Of a stretch of 49,154 nucleotides of DNA, positions 28,592 through 36,978 are shown piece after piece. Source of the stretch: an uncultured Lachnospiraceae bacterium (lineage in GTDB: Bacteria; Bacillota; Clostridia; Lachnospirales; Lachnospiraceae); the NCBI GenBank assembly GCA_947629565.1, contig CANREG010000018.1, positions 1-49,154 of the forward strand, in the 5' to 3' direction. Made by a program: the position numbers and the translations under genes. Each line of letters opens with the position of its first letter. The stretch's first letter is position 1. The notes under the pieces are model-generated. The model was given only the letters and a program-made list of their open reading frames with translations. It made no database searches and was not told where the DNA came from.

Positions 28592-29776
28592 TCAATCCTT
28601 ACCGCTTTCAAATCTTTCTATAGCTTCAGGGGATAATGTCTGCCGAAACCAACTTTTTCTAATTGGTTCACAGGGCTCAAATGTAAGGTCATATTCTTTC
28701 TCATCACGTGCATCCACATCCAGAAACAGATGATTTCCTAATACTCTAAATCCCCAGCAGTTGCCGTGTCCGCCGTTGCCTTCGCTCCAGACAAAAACAT
28801 TTCCATATTGATCCGATGACTTAAAGACCTCATACTTTTCAGCATAATAATGATGTTCCCCGTCAAAATATTCCCTCGTCCCACCGGGTTCCTTGGGAAA
28901 TTTCCAAACAGGATAGCTATTTATTATCTTAGTCCTGTCCCCTTCCAGATAATGCGGTTCCAGATAGTAAACCATATGTAACTGCGCGCTGTCATCTCCT
29001 TCTTTTGCTTGCCGACAAGTCCAAAAAATATTACGATTCAAATCAAAATATGCAATGTCAATATCATAAGAAACATTCTCGTCATAAGAGTCAGAATCGC
29101 TATCATATATTTCAGGATGTTCAAGCACCGTTTCCGGACTGCAAAACGGATTGCTTAGCGACTCAACCTCTCCCGTTTCCAAATGCATAAGCATCCACCC
29201 ATAGGCCGATTCGTCCACATCAGCATTATAATATCTAGCCTTGAAAATCAGAATCTTATCCGTAGCAAACAAACGCTCTATGGAGCTTGCTTTCTTATAA
29301 ATTATCTCAACCGATCCCCCTTCATCCATATTCACTCGCTTTATCTCGGCAGAATTTGAGAACACATGAGCAAAATAACATATATTATTAACAATATATA
29401 CGCACTTCAATATATGATCATTTTCATATGAGTCATCATACGCTTCCTTATACTCTCCCAACGCGCGCCCGTCAAAATCATAATGAATTATTTGAAATCT
29501 GTTATAATTCTCTATATTATATAAATACACACCAAAGTTGTTTACAAATATGAAGTTGCGCAGATAATCATCTGTGATTTCAAATTCGATTCGTATATCA
29601 TTGCCGTCATAATCAGAAGAAACCACATACGATTTTCCCGAGTCAGAATTACCGGTATAGTAAATTCTTTCATTATAAGCACATTCCCGGTTATCAAAAT
29701 AACCGGAATAGAAGTCGCCGGAATAAAATTCTTTTCCCTGTGATGTAAGATTTTTCATTGGCTGATTATTAATCAT
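28592..29776 (-). CDS. Cytoplasmic propeller-like protein, first gene of the LytTR block
   Basis: 394 residues without signal peptide or membrane segment. It has a repeated beta-strand pattern similar in style to the membrane-anchored propeller protein at 25228 (NERIYYTGNSDSGKSYVVSSDYDG, FIFVNNFGVYLYNIENYNR, ICYFAHVFSNSAEIKRVNMD). Very rich in Tyr, Asp and Glu. No catalytic motif recognised. It has its own promoter (29861-29889) and AAAGGAG before the ATG, and ends 10 nt before the response-regulator start. It may be a DUF5050-like regulator or ligand sensor; this is inference from resemblance only. Confidence 0.7.
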   Translation of the reverse strand: MINNQPMKNLTSQGKEFYSGDFYSGYFDNRECAYNERIYYTGNSDSGKSYVVSSDYDGNDIRIEFEITDDYLRNFIFVNNFGVYLYNIENYNRFQIIHYDFDGRALGEYKEAYDDSYENDHILKCVYIVNNICYFAHVFSNSAEIKRVNMDEGGSVEIIYKKASSIERLFATDKILIFKARYYNADVDESAYGWMLMHLETGEVESLSNPFCSPETVLEHPEIYDSDSDSYDENVSYDIDIAYFDLNRNIFWTCRQAKEGDDSAQLHMVYYLEPHYLEGDRTKIINSYPVWKFPKEPGGTREYFDGEHHYYAEKYEVFKSSDQYGNVFVWSEGNGGHGNCWGFRVLGNHLFLDVDARDEKEYDLTFEPCEPIRKSWFRQTLSPEAIERFESGKD

Positions 29777-29860
29777 AATACGAATTCTCCTTTATCCTAT
29801 TTTTTATCACTAATTAACTATCAACATTTTCCTGATTCTTACATAATATTTCCGTTTCCC

Positions 29861-29889
29861 ATTATAATAAAACCTATATAAAATTACAA
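29861..29889 (-). promoter_or_regulatory. Promoter of the propeller/response regulator/kinase genes
   Basis: On the minus strand: TTGTAA (29889-29884), 17-bp spacer, TATAAT (29866-29861). The leader to the 29776 start is about 80 nt. Confidence 0.7.
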
Positions 29890-29902
29890 GAAATTAATCC
29901 CT

Positions 29903-30721
29903 TCAATCTTTCATTTCCGGTAATATCTCGTTCATGCTGCCGGTGCGGTATCCCTGCAAATCCATCGTCACATAGGTAAAGCCAAACTCCTTAAACCGGG
30001 CCGTTACCTGCTCCCTGATATCCGGCTCCAAAAGCCGGTTAAGCTCCTCCGGCGCCACCTCAATTCTCGCCAGCATCCCATGGATGCGCACCCGCACCTG
30101 GTGAAACCCCAGATCCAGCAACAACTGCTCCGCCTTATCCACCATGCCGAGCTTTGTCTCGTCTATCGTTTCCCCGTAGACAAAACGGGAGCTTAAGCAG
30201 GCAAAGGATTGTTTGTTCCAGGTGGGAAGTCCCATCTGTTTTGAAAGCTCCCGAATCTCCGCTTTGGAAAGCCCGGCCTCCCGTAAAGGACTCTTTACGC
30301 CCAATTCCCGTACCGCCGCCATACCCGGACGGTAATCCCCGACATCATCTGTATTAGAGCCTTCTATTACATGCTCCACCTGATGTTCCTTGGCAATCGC
30401 CCATATCTTTTCAAAAAGCTCATGTTTACAGAGATAGCAGCGGTTGACCGGATTCTGGCGGAATCCCTCAATGTCCAATTCCTCTGACTGGCAGATAATA
30501 TGCGTAATCCCGTTTTCTTTGCAGAAATTCTCCGCCTCTTTCCGCTCCCGCTCCGGGAAAGAGCAGGAGGCGGCTGTTACGGCAATCACCTTATCGCCAA
30601 GAACCTCCTGCGCCGTCTTTAACAGAAAAGTAGAATCCACCCCGCTGGAAAAAGCGACAGCTACGCTGCCTAAGCTCCGCAGATTCTCCTTTAGATTTCT
30701 ATATTTATCCTGTATATCCAT
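29903..30721 (-). CDS. larE: ATP-dependent sulfur transferase LarE
   Basis: 272 residues. LarE inserts sulfur into the pyridinium-dicarboxylate precursor of the nickel-pincer nucleotide cofactor of lactate racemase and related enzymes. The PP-loop FSSGVDSTFLL (SSGVDS, 25-30) and LarE signatures (IEGSNTDDVGDYRPGMAA, SPLREAGLSKAEIREL) are clear. Three cysteines, C95 and C98 (RCYLCK) and C175 (ACLSSR), match the arrangement of [4Fe-4S]-type LarE as in Thermotoga maritima; L. plantarum LarE uses a single sacrificial Cys at the last position. ATG 30721 has GGGAGG 7 nt upstream; the ATG at 30742 has none. larA, larB and larC are not in the window. Confidence 0.93.
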   Translation of the reverse strand: MDIQDKYRNLKENLRSLGSVAVAFSSGVDSTFLLKTAQEVLGDKVIAVTAASCSFPERERKEAENFCKENGITHIICQSEELDIEGFRQNPVNRCYLCKHELFEKIWAIAKEHQVEHVIEGSNTDDVGDYRPGMAAVRELGVKSPLREAGLSKAEIRELSKQMGLPTWNKQSFACLSSRFVYGETIDETKLGMVDKAEQLLLDLGFHQVRVRIHGMLARIEVAPEELNRLLEPDIREQVTARFKEFGFTYVTMDLQGYRTGSMNEILPEMKD

Positions 30722-30742
30722 ATATATGCCTCCCTTTTCCAT

Positions 30743-30983
30743 ACCTATTCTGATTACATGAGCCGTTTTCAGGTTCCCACAAATCCTTCCAAAGTTCCTT
30801 CAGCAAATTAAGAATCCCCTTCATCAAACCAAAAATATTCTCTTGCATGAATGTTAAGACCGCTATATAATTACAACATAGATGCCGGTTCCTCGCGGAG
30901 TGCAGGGTTTTTCCCTGTATTGCTCGTGTCCAGGTGCACATGTTGAGAGTAGAGACTGTGAACACGGAGCAGCCGGAATCTTT
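30743..30983. other. Intergenic stretch between larE and the MBL gene
   Basis: About 240 bp without a convincing gene. It contains a small hairpin (AGGG/CCCT around 30903-30915) with no proper T-run. An 86-codon minus-strand frame crosses it and runs into larE, but it has no ribosome site at its starts and overlaps the larE start region, so it is not called. Confidence 0.5.
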
Positions 30984-31574
30984 TTATAGTTCTATCTCTG
31001 TTCCCGGCTCCACAATCATTGCGCCCTCGGTCACAAATTTCCTGGCCTTATGTTTATCAAACAACCGGCCCGGCGCCATATGAATCGGTATGGTATGCTT
31101 TGCCCCGATCAGCTTTGCGCACTCGATAGCTGCCGGAATCCCCATGGTGAAAATGCCGTCTGTCGGCAGCAATGCATAATCTAGCTCCCGCCCCGCAAGC
31201 GTTTCCATCTGCTCTGTCTTTGCCGTATCGCCTGCAAAGTAAATGGTCTTTCCGTCTACAGTCACAATGTAACCCACACATTTATCCTTTGGGTGATTTT
31301 TATTGTAAGCCTCCGTCGCCTCTATATGGACTCCCGCTGCATCAAACTGCTGATACGCGCCCTGTTTTAAGGCGTCCATGTTCTGGATTACCACACAACC
31401 CTCCGCTTTGGGCGGCAGGTCAATCTGATTATGATCCGAATGTTGATGCGTAACTAGTATCAAATCCGCAGGCTTGTCATAGCCCTCCCCGGCAAAGGGA
31501 TCAATGTATATAATCCTGTTATCTGCCGTCGTCAGTCGCAGGCTGCCATGTCCCTGATATAATAATTTTGCCAT
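30984..31574 (-). CDS. MBL-fold metal-dependent hydrolase (UlaG-like)
   Basis: 196 residues of the metallo-beta-lactamase superfamily. The metal motif HQHSDH (43-48) is present, with a further His (IPIHMAP) and a strand carrying GDT (YFAGDTAKTEQ). It is shorter than RNase Z or UlaG and matches the group annotated as MBL-fold or beta-lactamase-like hydrolases with unknown substrate. Cytoplasmic. GGGAGG lies before the ATG. The repeat B sequence lies between this gene and the patatin-like gene upstream. Confidence 0.88.
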   Translation of the reverse strand: MAKLLYQGHGSLRLTTADNRIIYIDPFAGEGYDKPADLILVTHQHSDHNQIDLPPKAEGCVVIQNMDALKQGAYQQFDAAGVHIEATEAYNKNHPKDKCVGYIVTVDGKTIYFAGDTAKTEQMETLAGRELDYALLPTDGIFTMGIPAAIECAKLIGAKHTIPIHMAPGRLFDKHKARKFVTEGAMIVEPGTEIEL

Positions 31575-31600
31575 TGCTTGTCCTCCCGTTCCTTTCTGCC

Positions 31601-31727
31601 AAGGCTTTTACAGCCAAAGCATACGCTGTCATCCGCGCCAAACTTACATTTTACGCTCACCAAATATTTATTATAGCACATTTATTCAATGTCAGCTATC
31701 CTTTCTAACCGCTCCCGCGTCTCCTCG
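31601..31727. repeat. Direct repeat copy B, includes patatin gene 3' end
   Basis: Counterpart of the 20651-20776 copy, same orientation. It spans from about 25 bp before the MBL gene start to the last ~15 codons of the patatin-like gene. Because the coding end is intact here, this is the parental context or the retained copy. Confidence 0.75.
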
Positions 31728-32614
31728 TACCCCTGATTCAATTTTTTTACTATGGTTCCGGGGTTGAAATCCAAGGTTCCCATAATCCCGGACAGAGATT
31801 TCTTAGGGTAAAAATGAACTAACACCGCATCGCAGAACTCCATATTATCTCTGTTGAATCCGGTGCATGCCTGCCACTGGAAAACCGGCTCATTCCCTGA
31901 GAGCAGGTCATTGTCCTGCCTGTCTAAATGTACGACCAGAAATTTCCGGTAACCGGCGTCATACAGTGGCCGGACCGGCACATTATCTTTAAGGCCGCCA
32001 TCCCAGTATTTTTCCCCGCCGACCTCCACAGGCGGAAAAATAAAAGGCAGGGCGGAAGACGCTAACAATATGGCAAGCATCTCCTCTTCCCCATATTGCT
32101 GGAGATAAAAATATTCTGCCGAGCGGCTCGTCATATTATAACAAGTGACATAGCATGGAATCCGGCTCCTTTTTAACCGGGGCAAGAGGCTGTTTTTATG
32201 AAAAATCTGAATCAGTCCCTCTCTGGTAAAAACGCCTCGCCGAATCAGCCGCCGGAGGATTTTTTTCAGAAACGGTATGGATAACTCGGCCCTCCCGGCA
32301 AGCTGTGTCATCTCCCCAAGCCAGTCGCCGCCCTCTTTAAGCAAACCGTCCACAATCTGTAAAAGCTCCCCGCTTTTCAGAAAATCCGATGAAAGTATCA
32401 CCTTATCATTGATCTGCTCTCTCCAAATCTCCTCTGCTTTGGCATAATCGCCTATGGCAAACAGCCCTGCGTTTAACGCGCCTACAGATGTGCCGGCAAC
32501 CGCCGTAATCCGCAAGTCCGGTCTCTCCAAAAGCGCCTTCCATGCCCCGATTTCATAGGCGCCCTTTCCTCCGCCGCCCGCCAATACAAGTCCCCAGTCC
32601 TTTTTTCCTGCCAT
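31682..32614 (-). CDS. Patatin-like phospholipase
   Basis: 310 residues; a predicted serine acyl hydrolase of the patatin family. The oxyanion glycine loop (LAGGGGKGAYEIG), nucleophile elbow GTSVGAL (Ser43) and catalytic Asp in DGG (D205) form the expected Ser-Asp dyad. No signal peptide. Similar to RssA/YlbK-type proteins, which are cytoplasmic or membrane-associated. ATG 32614 is preceded by a G-rich site; an in-frame GTG at 32677 lacks one. It follows the YhaN-like gene on the same strand by 71 bp. Confidence 0.9.
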   Translation of the reverse strand: MAGKKDWGLVLAGGGGKGAYEIGAWKALLERPDLRITAVAGTSVGALNAGLFAIGDYAKAEEIWREQINDKVILSSDFLKSGELLQIVDGLLKEGGDWLGEMTQLAGRAELSIPFLKKILRRLIRRGVFTREGLIQIFHKNSLLPRLKRSRIPCYVTCYNMTSRSAEYFYLQQYGEEEMLAILLASSALPFIFPPVEVGGEKYWDGGLKDNVPVRPLYDAGYRKFLVVHLDRQDNDLLSGNEPVFQWQACTGFNRDNMEFCDAVLVHFYPKKSLSGIMGTLDFNPGTIVKKLNQGYEETRERLERIADIE

Positions 32615-32685
32615 AGCCACGCCCCCGGCAACACGCTTTTCACTATATATTATGCATAAGGCGGCGGCGAAGCGCACAAAAAATG

Positions 32686-35424
32686 CTATTGCTGTAAAGG
32701 GATAGAAATGCTGCGGGTTTCATGGCAGGTAAAGTAGATGATCTGGTAATCCTTTGCAATCTCTTTGAGCAGCTTTAATCCGCCGGCAAGCCGCTCATCA
32801 TCCAGATTGACAAAGGGATCATCCAAAATAACAAAGGGCTTTTCTTCCCGGTACATCGCGTCCACCAAAGCCATCCGCATACAGATTCCCACAAGGTCCT
32901 GATAACCCTTGCTCAAAAAACCAATTTGCCGGGGCATCCCTTGTTCCACAAAGGACAAATCCATATTGGCGTCTAATTGGTAATTCTCTGCGGCAATTCC
33001 CGCCAGAACCCGATAATACTTGTCGAAGCCATCCTGAATCGGCTTGGTATATCTTGCAGTCAGGGATATTTTGGCCTGTTCCAGATAGTCCCTCGTCTTC
33101 TCTAACATGGCCAGCTTTCTTTCCCTGTCCGCGCAGGTTTCCTGCATCGTCTCCAACTGCCGTTCTGTCTCGGAAATGTCGTCTCTTTTCTCCTGCAACT
33201 CGTCTAACCGGCGGTCATAGGCGCTCATGTTCCTGGTTATCTCTTCCAGCTGTTCCGATATTTTGCGCAAACGGCTTTCCACATCCCCAAGGGAGGTCTC
33301 CGTCTCTTCCGGTTCCGTCCGCATTATCTCATCAAAATTCTCCGTCTTTTGCTGAAACTCCTCCCTTGCCTGCTGCGCTAAAGTCCACTCCTTTTCCGCC
33401 ACCATGTACTGCCGCTGCTTTTCCTGTAAGCTCTGCATCTGCGCATGGATATCTTCCTGTAATTCCATGGACAATCCGGCCACAAAGGCGTTCAACTCCG
33501 CTAAAATATCATTGTATGCTCCGTCAGCCGCCGCAAAATGATCCCGCTTTTCCCTTAACACCTTATAATTTTCTGCCGACTGCTGCAATTTCCACAGAAC
33601 CGCCGCATAATCGTTTTCCTTCTCCAAAAAACCGGCTGCGCCGTACCTTTGCAGAAAATCGCGGACTTCATCCCGCTTATGTTCAAACTGTTCCTTGAAC
33701 CGTCCGGCATCTGCTCCCTTGTTTTGTTCATGCAGCTGCCTATATTTTTGGGCGCCTTCCTTTATCTGATACAAACCTACAGATACGCCCGCCTCGTCAA
33801 AATCCATGTGATAGGTCTGCATAAACTGCCGCACTTCCGCTGTCAACTGTTCAATCAGCTGTTCATCCTCCGCAATCTCTTTTTGAAGAGCGTCATAAGC
33901 ATCCTCCTGCTCCTCCTCCGGTTCCCGGTTCCTGATGTCCGTTTCAGAGCCTTTTTTCTTTGTATTCCCGGATTTTACAGCAAAACCCAACAGGAAAATA
34001 AGAATCCCCAATGCGGCAATGATTCCCCCTGCTACAATATTTTTGACACAGACCGCCAGTCCGACGACTGCCGCAAGCAATCCCAGTGACAACAGCGCAG
34101 TCTTCCCTGTGCCACCCTGTCTGTCCGCAGCGTTTCCGCTCTCATTTTTCTGCTCCTGCGATTGCTGTTCCCTGACGGAACGCAGCATATCGGCTCTTGC
34201 CTTCTTTGTGCTTAGCGCATTCTTTTTCTCTGTGCGCCGGTTCCAGCGGTCCATCATATCATCCACAGCTGCCGCATCCGGCGTTCCCTCTGCAAAGTAT
34301 ACGGAAAGCTCCTTTAACTCCCGAATCTGCTCCTCTGTCAGCTTTGCCTTTTCTATCTCGTGTTGGAGAGTCTGCATTTCCTTTACCGTGCGATTCATCT
34401 CTTCTATCATGTCTTTTGAAGGCGCCCCGACAGAAAACTGCTGCTCCAGCTTTGCTATGGCTGCTGTCTCCTCCTCCGTCAGCCGGTAAATATCCCGCTC
34501 CCGGCCCTTCTCCAAAAGCCTTATGCTCTCCTCTAAATGAGACCGGACCGCCGCCTCCTCCGGCACCCTGCCGGGAAACGCCTTTCCTGCCTCCTCAAAG
34601 GCCCGCTGCTTTTCCGTCTCCTCCTTAGAAAGCCGCGCATAATCCTTCTTTTGCATCTCCACATCCTTATAGGCGCTGATTCGGCGCTGCTTTTCCTGTA
34701 AGTCCCGCTGCTCCTGTTTTAACCGGTTATAGGCGTCGTGTTCCTTATTTTTCAGCGCCGTCAGTTCCTCCATCGAGGCATCGATTCCCGCCCCGTTCCG
34801 AACCGCCTGTTGCAATTCGCCAATCTGCTCCCTCAGCCGGTAAATCTCTCCCGTCTTCCTTCTTCCGCTCAATGCATTCAGCTTATCGGAAAGTTTCTTT
34901 GCCGCCGTCTCATAGTTATTCAAATCGTCCGTGCTGTCCGCCAGATTGCCGAGCTTGGCGTTAATGCGGTCCGTCACTCCGGCTGCGCAGTCATTCTGGG
35001 AAATGAAAAAACTCCGGCTAAAAGAGGTCCGGTCAATCTGAAACAGTTCCTCCCCGATATTTTCTCCGGAAAAATCTGCGGATTCCAGCATTGTATCTGC
35101 GTCCACCAGGCGGACTTCATCATCCTTGCTCTTTGCGCCAAAAATGCGGGATAAGATATATCTCTTTTCTCCCGCTTCAAAGGTGATCTGTCCCCCATAG
35201 GCGCCGCCCTGCCAGGGCTTGTAATGCCGCCTCTCATTTTCCACATCATTTCTTTTCCCGTCATTGTCAAAGCCGAAAAACATGACCTTAATAAACACAG
35301 CGAGCGTGGTCTTCCCCCAGCCGTTCTCCTCGCAGAGCACCGTAATCCCGGAAGGATCGTCAAAAGAAACGGTCCGGTCAGACAGTTTCCCAAAATTCTC
35401 AATATGGCAGGAAATCAGTCTCAT
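32686..35424 (-). CDS. SMC-like ATPase, YhaN/SbcC-related
   Basis: 912 residues. The N-terminal ABC half has Walker A (ENGWGKTTLAVF, near 34-45) and the C-terminal half Walker B with catalytic acid (PFVILDDPFVNLDD). Between them are long Glu/Gln/Lys-rich coiled coils, interrupted by a hydrophobic pair (about 443-485: LLSLGLLAAVVGLAV and GGIIAALGILIFLLGF) in place of an SbcC zinc hook. This coiled-coil plus membrane-hairpin layout is that of B. subtilis YhaN. With its partner it forms a DNA repair nuclease-type complex, possibly at the membrane. Coupled to the upstream gene, whose stop is 2 nt before this ATG. Confidence 0.88.
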   Translation of the reverse strand: MRLISCHIENFGKLSDRTVSFDDPSGITVLCEENGWGKTTLAVFIKVMFFGFDNDGKRNDVENERRHYKPWQGGAYGGQITFEAGEKRYILSRIFGAKSKDDEVRLVDADTMLESADFSGENIGEELFQIDRTSFSRSFFISQNDCAAGVTDRINAKLGNLADSTDDLNNYETAAKKLSDKLNALSGRRKTGEIYRLREQIGELQQAVRNGAGIDASMEELTALKNKEHDAYNRLKQEQRDLQEKQRRISAYKDVEMQKKDYARLSKEETEKQRAFEEAGKAFPGRVPEEAAVRSHLEESIRLLEKGRERDIYRLTEEETAAIAKLEQQFSVGAPSKDMIEEMNRTVKEMQTLQHEIEKAKLTEEQIRELKELSVYFAEGTPDAAAVDDMMDRWNRRTEKKNALSTKKARADMLRSVREQQSQEQKNESGNAADRQGGTGKTALLSLGLLAAVVGLAVCVKNIVAGGIIAALGILIFLLGFAVKSGNTKKKGSETDIRNREPEEEQEDAYDALQKEIAEDEQLIEQLTAEVRQFMQTYHMDFDEAGVSVGLYQIKEGAQKYRQLHEQNKGADAGRFKEQFEHKRDEVRDFLQRYGAAGFLEKENDYAAVLWKLQQSAENYKVLREKRDHFAAADGAYNDILAELNAFVAGLSMELQEDIHAQMQSLQEKQRQYMVAEKEWTLAQQAREEFQQKTENFDEIMRTEPEETETSLGDVESRLRKISEQLEEITRNMSAYDRRLDELQEKRDDISETERQLETMQETCADRERKLAMLEKTRDYLEQAKISLTARYTKPIQDGFDKYYRVLAGIAAENYQLDANMDLSFVEQGMPRQIGFLSKGYQDLVGICMRMALVDAMYREEKPFVILDDPFVNLDDERLAGGLKLLKEIAKDYQIIYFTCHETRSISIPLQQ

Positions 35425-35426
35425 GC

Positions 35427-36527
35427 CTACACCTCCTCTCCGGCTAAAATCTGTATCCCATAGCGGATAATCTCCGCCTTTTCTTCCTCCGAAAGCTTCT
35501 CCTCTTTCATGACGGTACGGACGAACTCCCCTTTCAGGGAGACATCCCGCGCAAACGCTTTATAATCCACATGAAATCCGGTCTCATCATAAATCTTTAA
35601 AAAATAGAAATAAGGTTCAAACTGTTTTACCAGATAATCGATATTTTTCTCACACTCTACATCCAATTCCCCCACCAGCACAAATTTCATCAGGCTGGTT
35701 TGCGGATATGCGTGCGCCTGCAGCTCCGCCTCAATGCGCTCTGCCATATCCATGGTGGAATTACATCCTGTCACATCAATATCCACCGCATATATCTGCC
35801 GCCGGGCAATGGGAATAAACCGTCTCCTACATTGTCTGGTCTGTCCGTCAATCTCCAACAGGACAAAGCCATGCTCTCCGCACTCATCAAAGCCCCGTCC
35901 CTCTAAGCAGCCGGGATAACAGTACACGCCCCTGCCGTCCAACGCCTCCTCCCGGTAACTATGAATATGTCCCAAAGCCAGATAGTCGATTCCCTTATTC
36001 TTAAGCTGCCGGATATGTATCGTCTCTCCCTTGTCCTTACCGGCATACTCCGCCTCCTGTCCATGGAGCAGCACAATATTGTAACAGTCCGTATTTAACA
36101 CGAGCGTATCATAAATCTGCCCCTGATTCTCCCCGTTAAATTCCACTCCGGTAATGGTTATGCTGCCCTCTTTATCCGCCTTATAGCTTGTCCAGGTATC
36201 GCCAAAGAGCTTTAAGTTATCCGGTATGTTTTCCAGACTGCTTAAAAAACTGTCCGCATCATGATTGCCCTGCAAATAGTAAAAATCAATTTCCGGATGG
36301 CCTTCTATGGCCTGCTGTACCGCATTCATGGCAGTCTTTGTGACCTTCTTTTTGTCAAACAAATCCCCGGCAATCATCACCGCCTCCACACCCTGTTCTT
36401 CGGCAAACTGAATCATGTTCCGGAAAGTCATCAGCAGTTCATTTTTCCGCTCTTTCGCCTTCTCCCCTGTTAAATTGGCTGTCATGTTGGAATCTAAATG
36501 TAAATCCGCACAATGTATAATCTTCAT
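35427..36527 (-). CDS. Metallophosphoesterase, SbcD/YhaO-like nuclease
   Basis: 366 residues. Two-metal phosphoesterase motifs: DLHLD (8-12), GDLFDKK, GNHDAD, LLHG and GHIHS. A ~130-residue C-terminal cap follows, as in SbcD/Mre11 and YhaO. Predicted to cut DNA ends together with the SMC-like ATPase encoded immediately downstream. AGGAGG four nt before the ATG at 36527 fixes the start; the ATG at 36560 has no ribosome site. A promoter is seen at 36582-36610. Confidence 0.9.
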   Translation of the reverse strand: MKIIHCADLHLDSNMTANLTGEKAKERKNELLMTFRNMIQFAEEQGVEAVMIAGDLFDKKKVTKTAMNAVQQAIEGHPEIDFYYLQGNHDADSFLSSLENIPDNLKLFGDTWTSYKADKEGSITITGVEFNGENQGQIYDTLVLNTDCYNIVLLHGQEAEYAGKDKGETIHIRQLKNKGIDYLALGHIHSYREEALDGRGVYCYPGCLEGRGFDECGEHGFVLLEIDGQTRQCRRRFIPIARRQIYAVDIDVTGCNSTMDMAERIEAELQAHAYPQTSLMKFVLVGELDVECEKNIDYLVKQFEPYFYFLKIYDETGFHVDYKAFARDVSLKGEFVRTVMKEEKLSEEEKAEIIRYGIQILAGEEV

Positions 36528-36581
36528 ATATCCTCCTAAAACCGACGCTTCGCACCGCATACAAGTCCGTTTTCCCTGTTC

Positions 36582-36610
36582 ATTTTAGCATTTCTTTATA
36601 TTCGCCGCAA
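36582..36610 (-). promoter_or_regulatory. Promoter of the YhaO/YhaN-like operon
   Basis: On the minus strand: TTGCGG (36610-36605), 17-bp spacer ending TGC, then TAAAAT (36587-36582), an extended -10. Confidence 0.6.
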
Positions 36611-36677
36611 GCCTGTCCTTTCACAGTGTTTGCGTCAAGTAATTGTTGGCATTAGCATAAACTTATATGCAAACTTA

Positions 36678-36710
36678 TATAAAAAGAGTGGTTGATTTCT
36701 CAGCCACTCT
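36678..36710 (-). terminator. Terminator of the type I toxin mRNA
   Basis: AGAGTGG (36685-36691) pairs with CCACTCT (36704-36710); on the minus strand the stem is followed by TTTTTATA. It ends the toxin transcript, and its loop overlaps the -35 of the antisense RNA promoter. Confidence 0.75.
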
Positions 36711-36720
36711 AGTGTATAAT
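36692..36720 (+). promoter_or_regulatory. Antitoxin RNA promoter
   Basis: TTGATT (36692-36697), 17-bp spacer, TATAAT (36715-36720). Transcription should start near 36727. Confidence 0.75.
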
Positions 36721-36726
36721 CTACTC

Positions 36727-36819
36727 AAAGGTAATCGGATATGAATCCGACTTGCCCTCAGTGTGAATACTAAGATTATAGCACCTCGACTTTAGGCGGT
36801 AGGGGTGCTATTTCTTTTT
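36727..36819 (+). ncRNA. Putative antisense antitoxin RNA of a type I toxin-antitoxin locus
   Basis: About 93 nt, transcribed against the 3' part of the toxin mRNA. It contains a perfect 6-bp hairpin (TCGGAT/ATCCGA, 36735-36750) and ends in a terminator: ATAGCACC (36778-36785) pairs with GGTGCTAT (36804-36811), then TTCTTTTTG. The tail-to-tail overlap with the toxin mRNA is the arrangement of txpA/RatA and bsrG/SR4. Evidence is promoter, terminator and position; no family model was run. Confidence 0.72.
36778..36819 (+). terminator. Terminator of the antitoxin RNA
   Basis: Eight-bp stem (36778-36785 with 36804-36811) followed by a T-rich run (36811-36819). Confidence 0.75.
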
Positions 36820-36820
36820 G

Positions 36821-36895
36821 TCAATTATGATTATCTATGTAAGACAGAGCCGCAAAAATTACTAACAACAAAGTAAGCACTTCAATTGTGTTCAT
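36821..36895 (-). CDS. 24-residue hydrophobic type I toxin (holin-like)
   Basis: A tiny gene encoding a peptide that starts MNTIEVLTLLLV, has a hydrophobic single membrane helix (about 5-18) and ends SYIDNHN. This start-Glu-hydrophobic helix-polar/charged tail pattern matches the putative holin-like toxins related to BsrG/TxpA. The Shine-Dalgarno AGAGGGTG (8 nt upstream) is paired with CCCTCT about 17 nt earlier (plus-strand 36905-36910 with 36922-36927), which would limit translation. The mRNA, from a promoter at 36979-37007 to the terminator at 36678, is about 290 nt, close to known type I toxin messages. The stop lies at the end of the antisense RNA terminator. Confidence 0.78.
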   Translation of the reverse strand: MNTIEVLTLLLVIFAALSYIDNHN

Positions 36896-36978
36896 AGGGC
36901 ATCACCCTCTTTCGTAATACTAGAGGGCATCTGACAATCGAAAATTCACACCCAAACTTCTTTTGATTATACAATAAT

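Noticed and set aside
30705-30965. 86-codon minus-strand reading frame before larE
   Set aside because: No ribosome site at its possible starts; it runs through the larE ribosome site and first codons in another frame.
33054-34489. Long plus-strand reading frames opposite the SMC-like ATPase gene
   Set aside because: They are antisense to a clear conserved gene, rich in Ser and Pro as expected from the complement of Glu/Gln/Lys codons, and have no ribosome sites.
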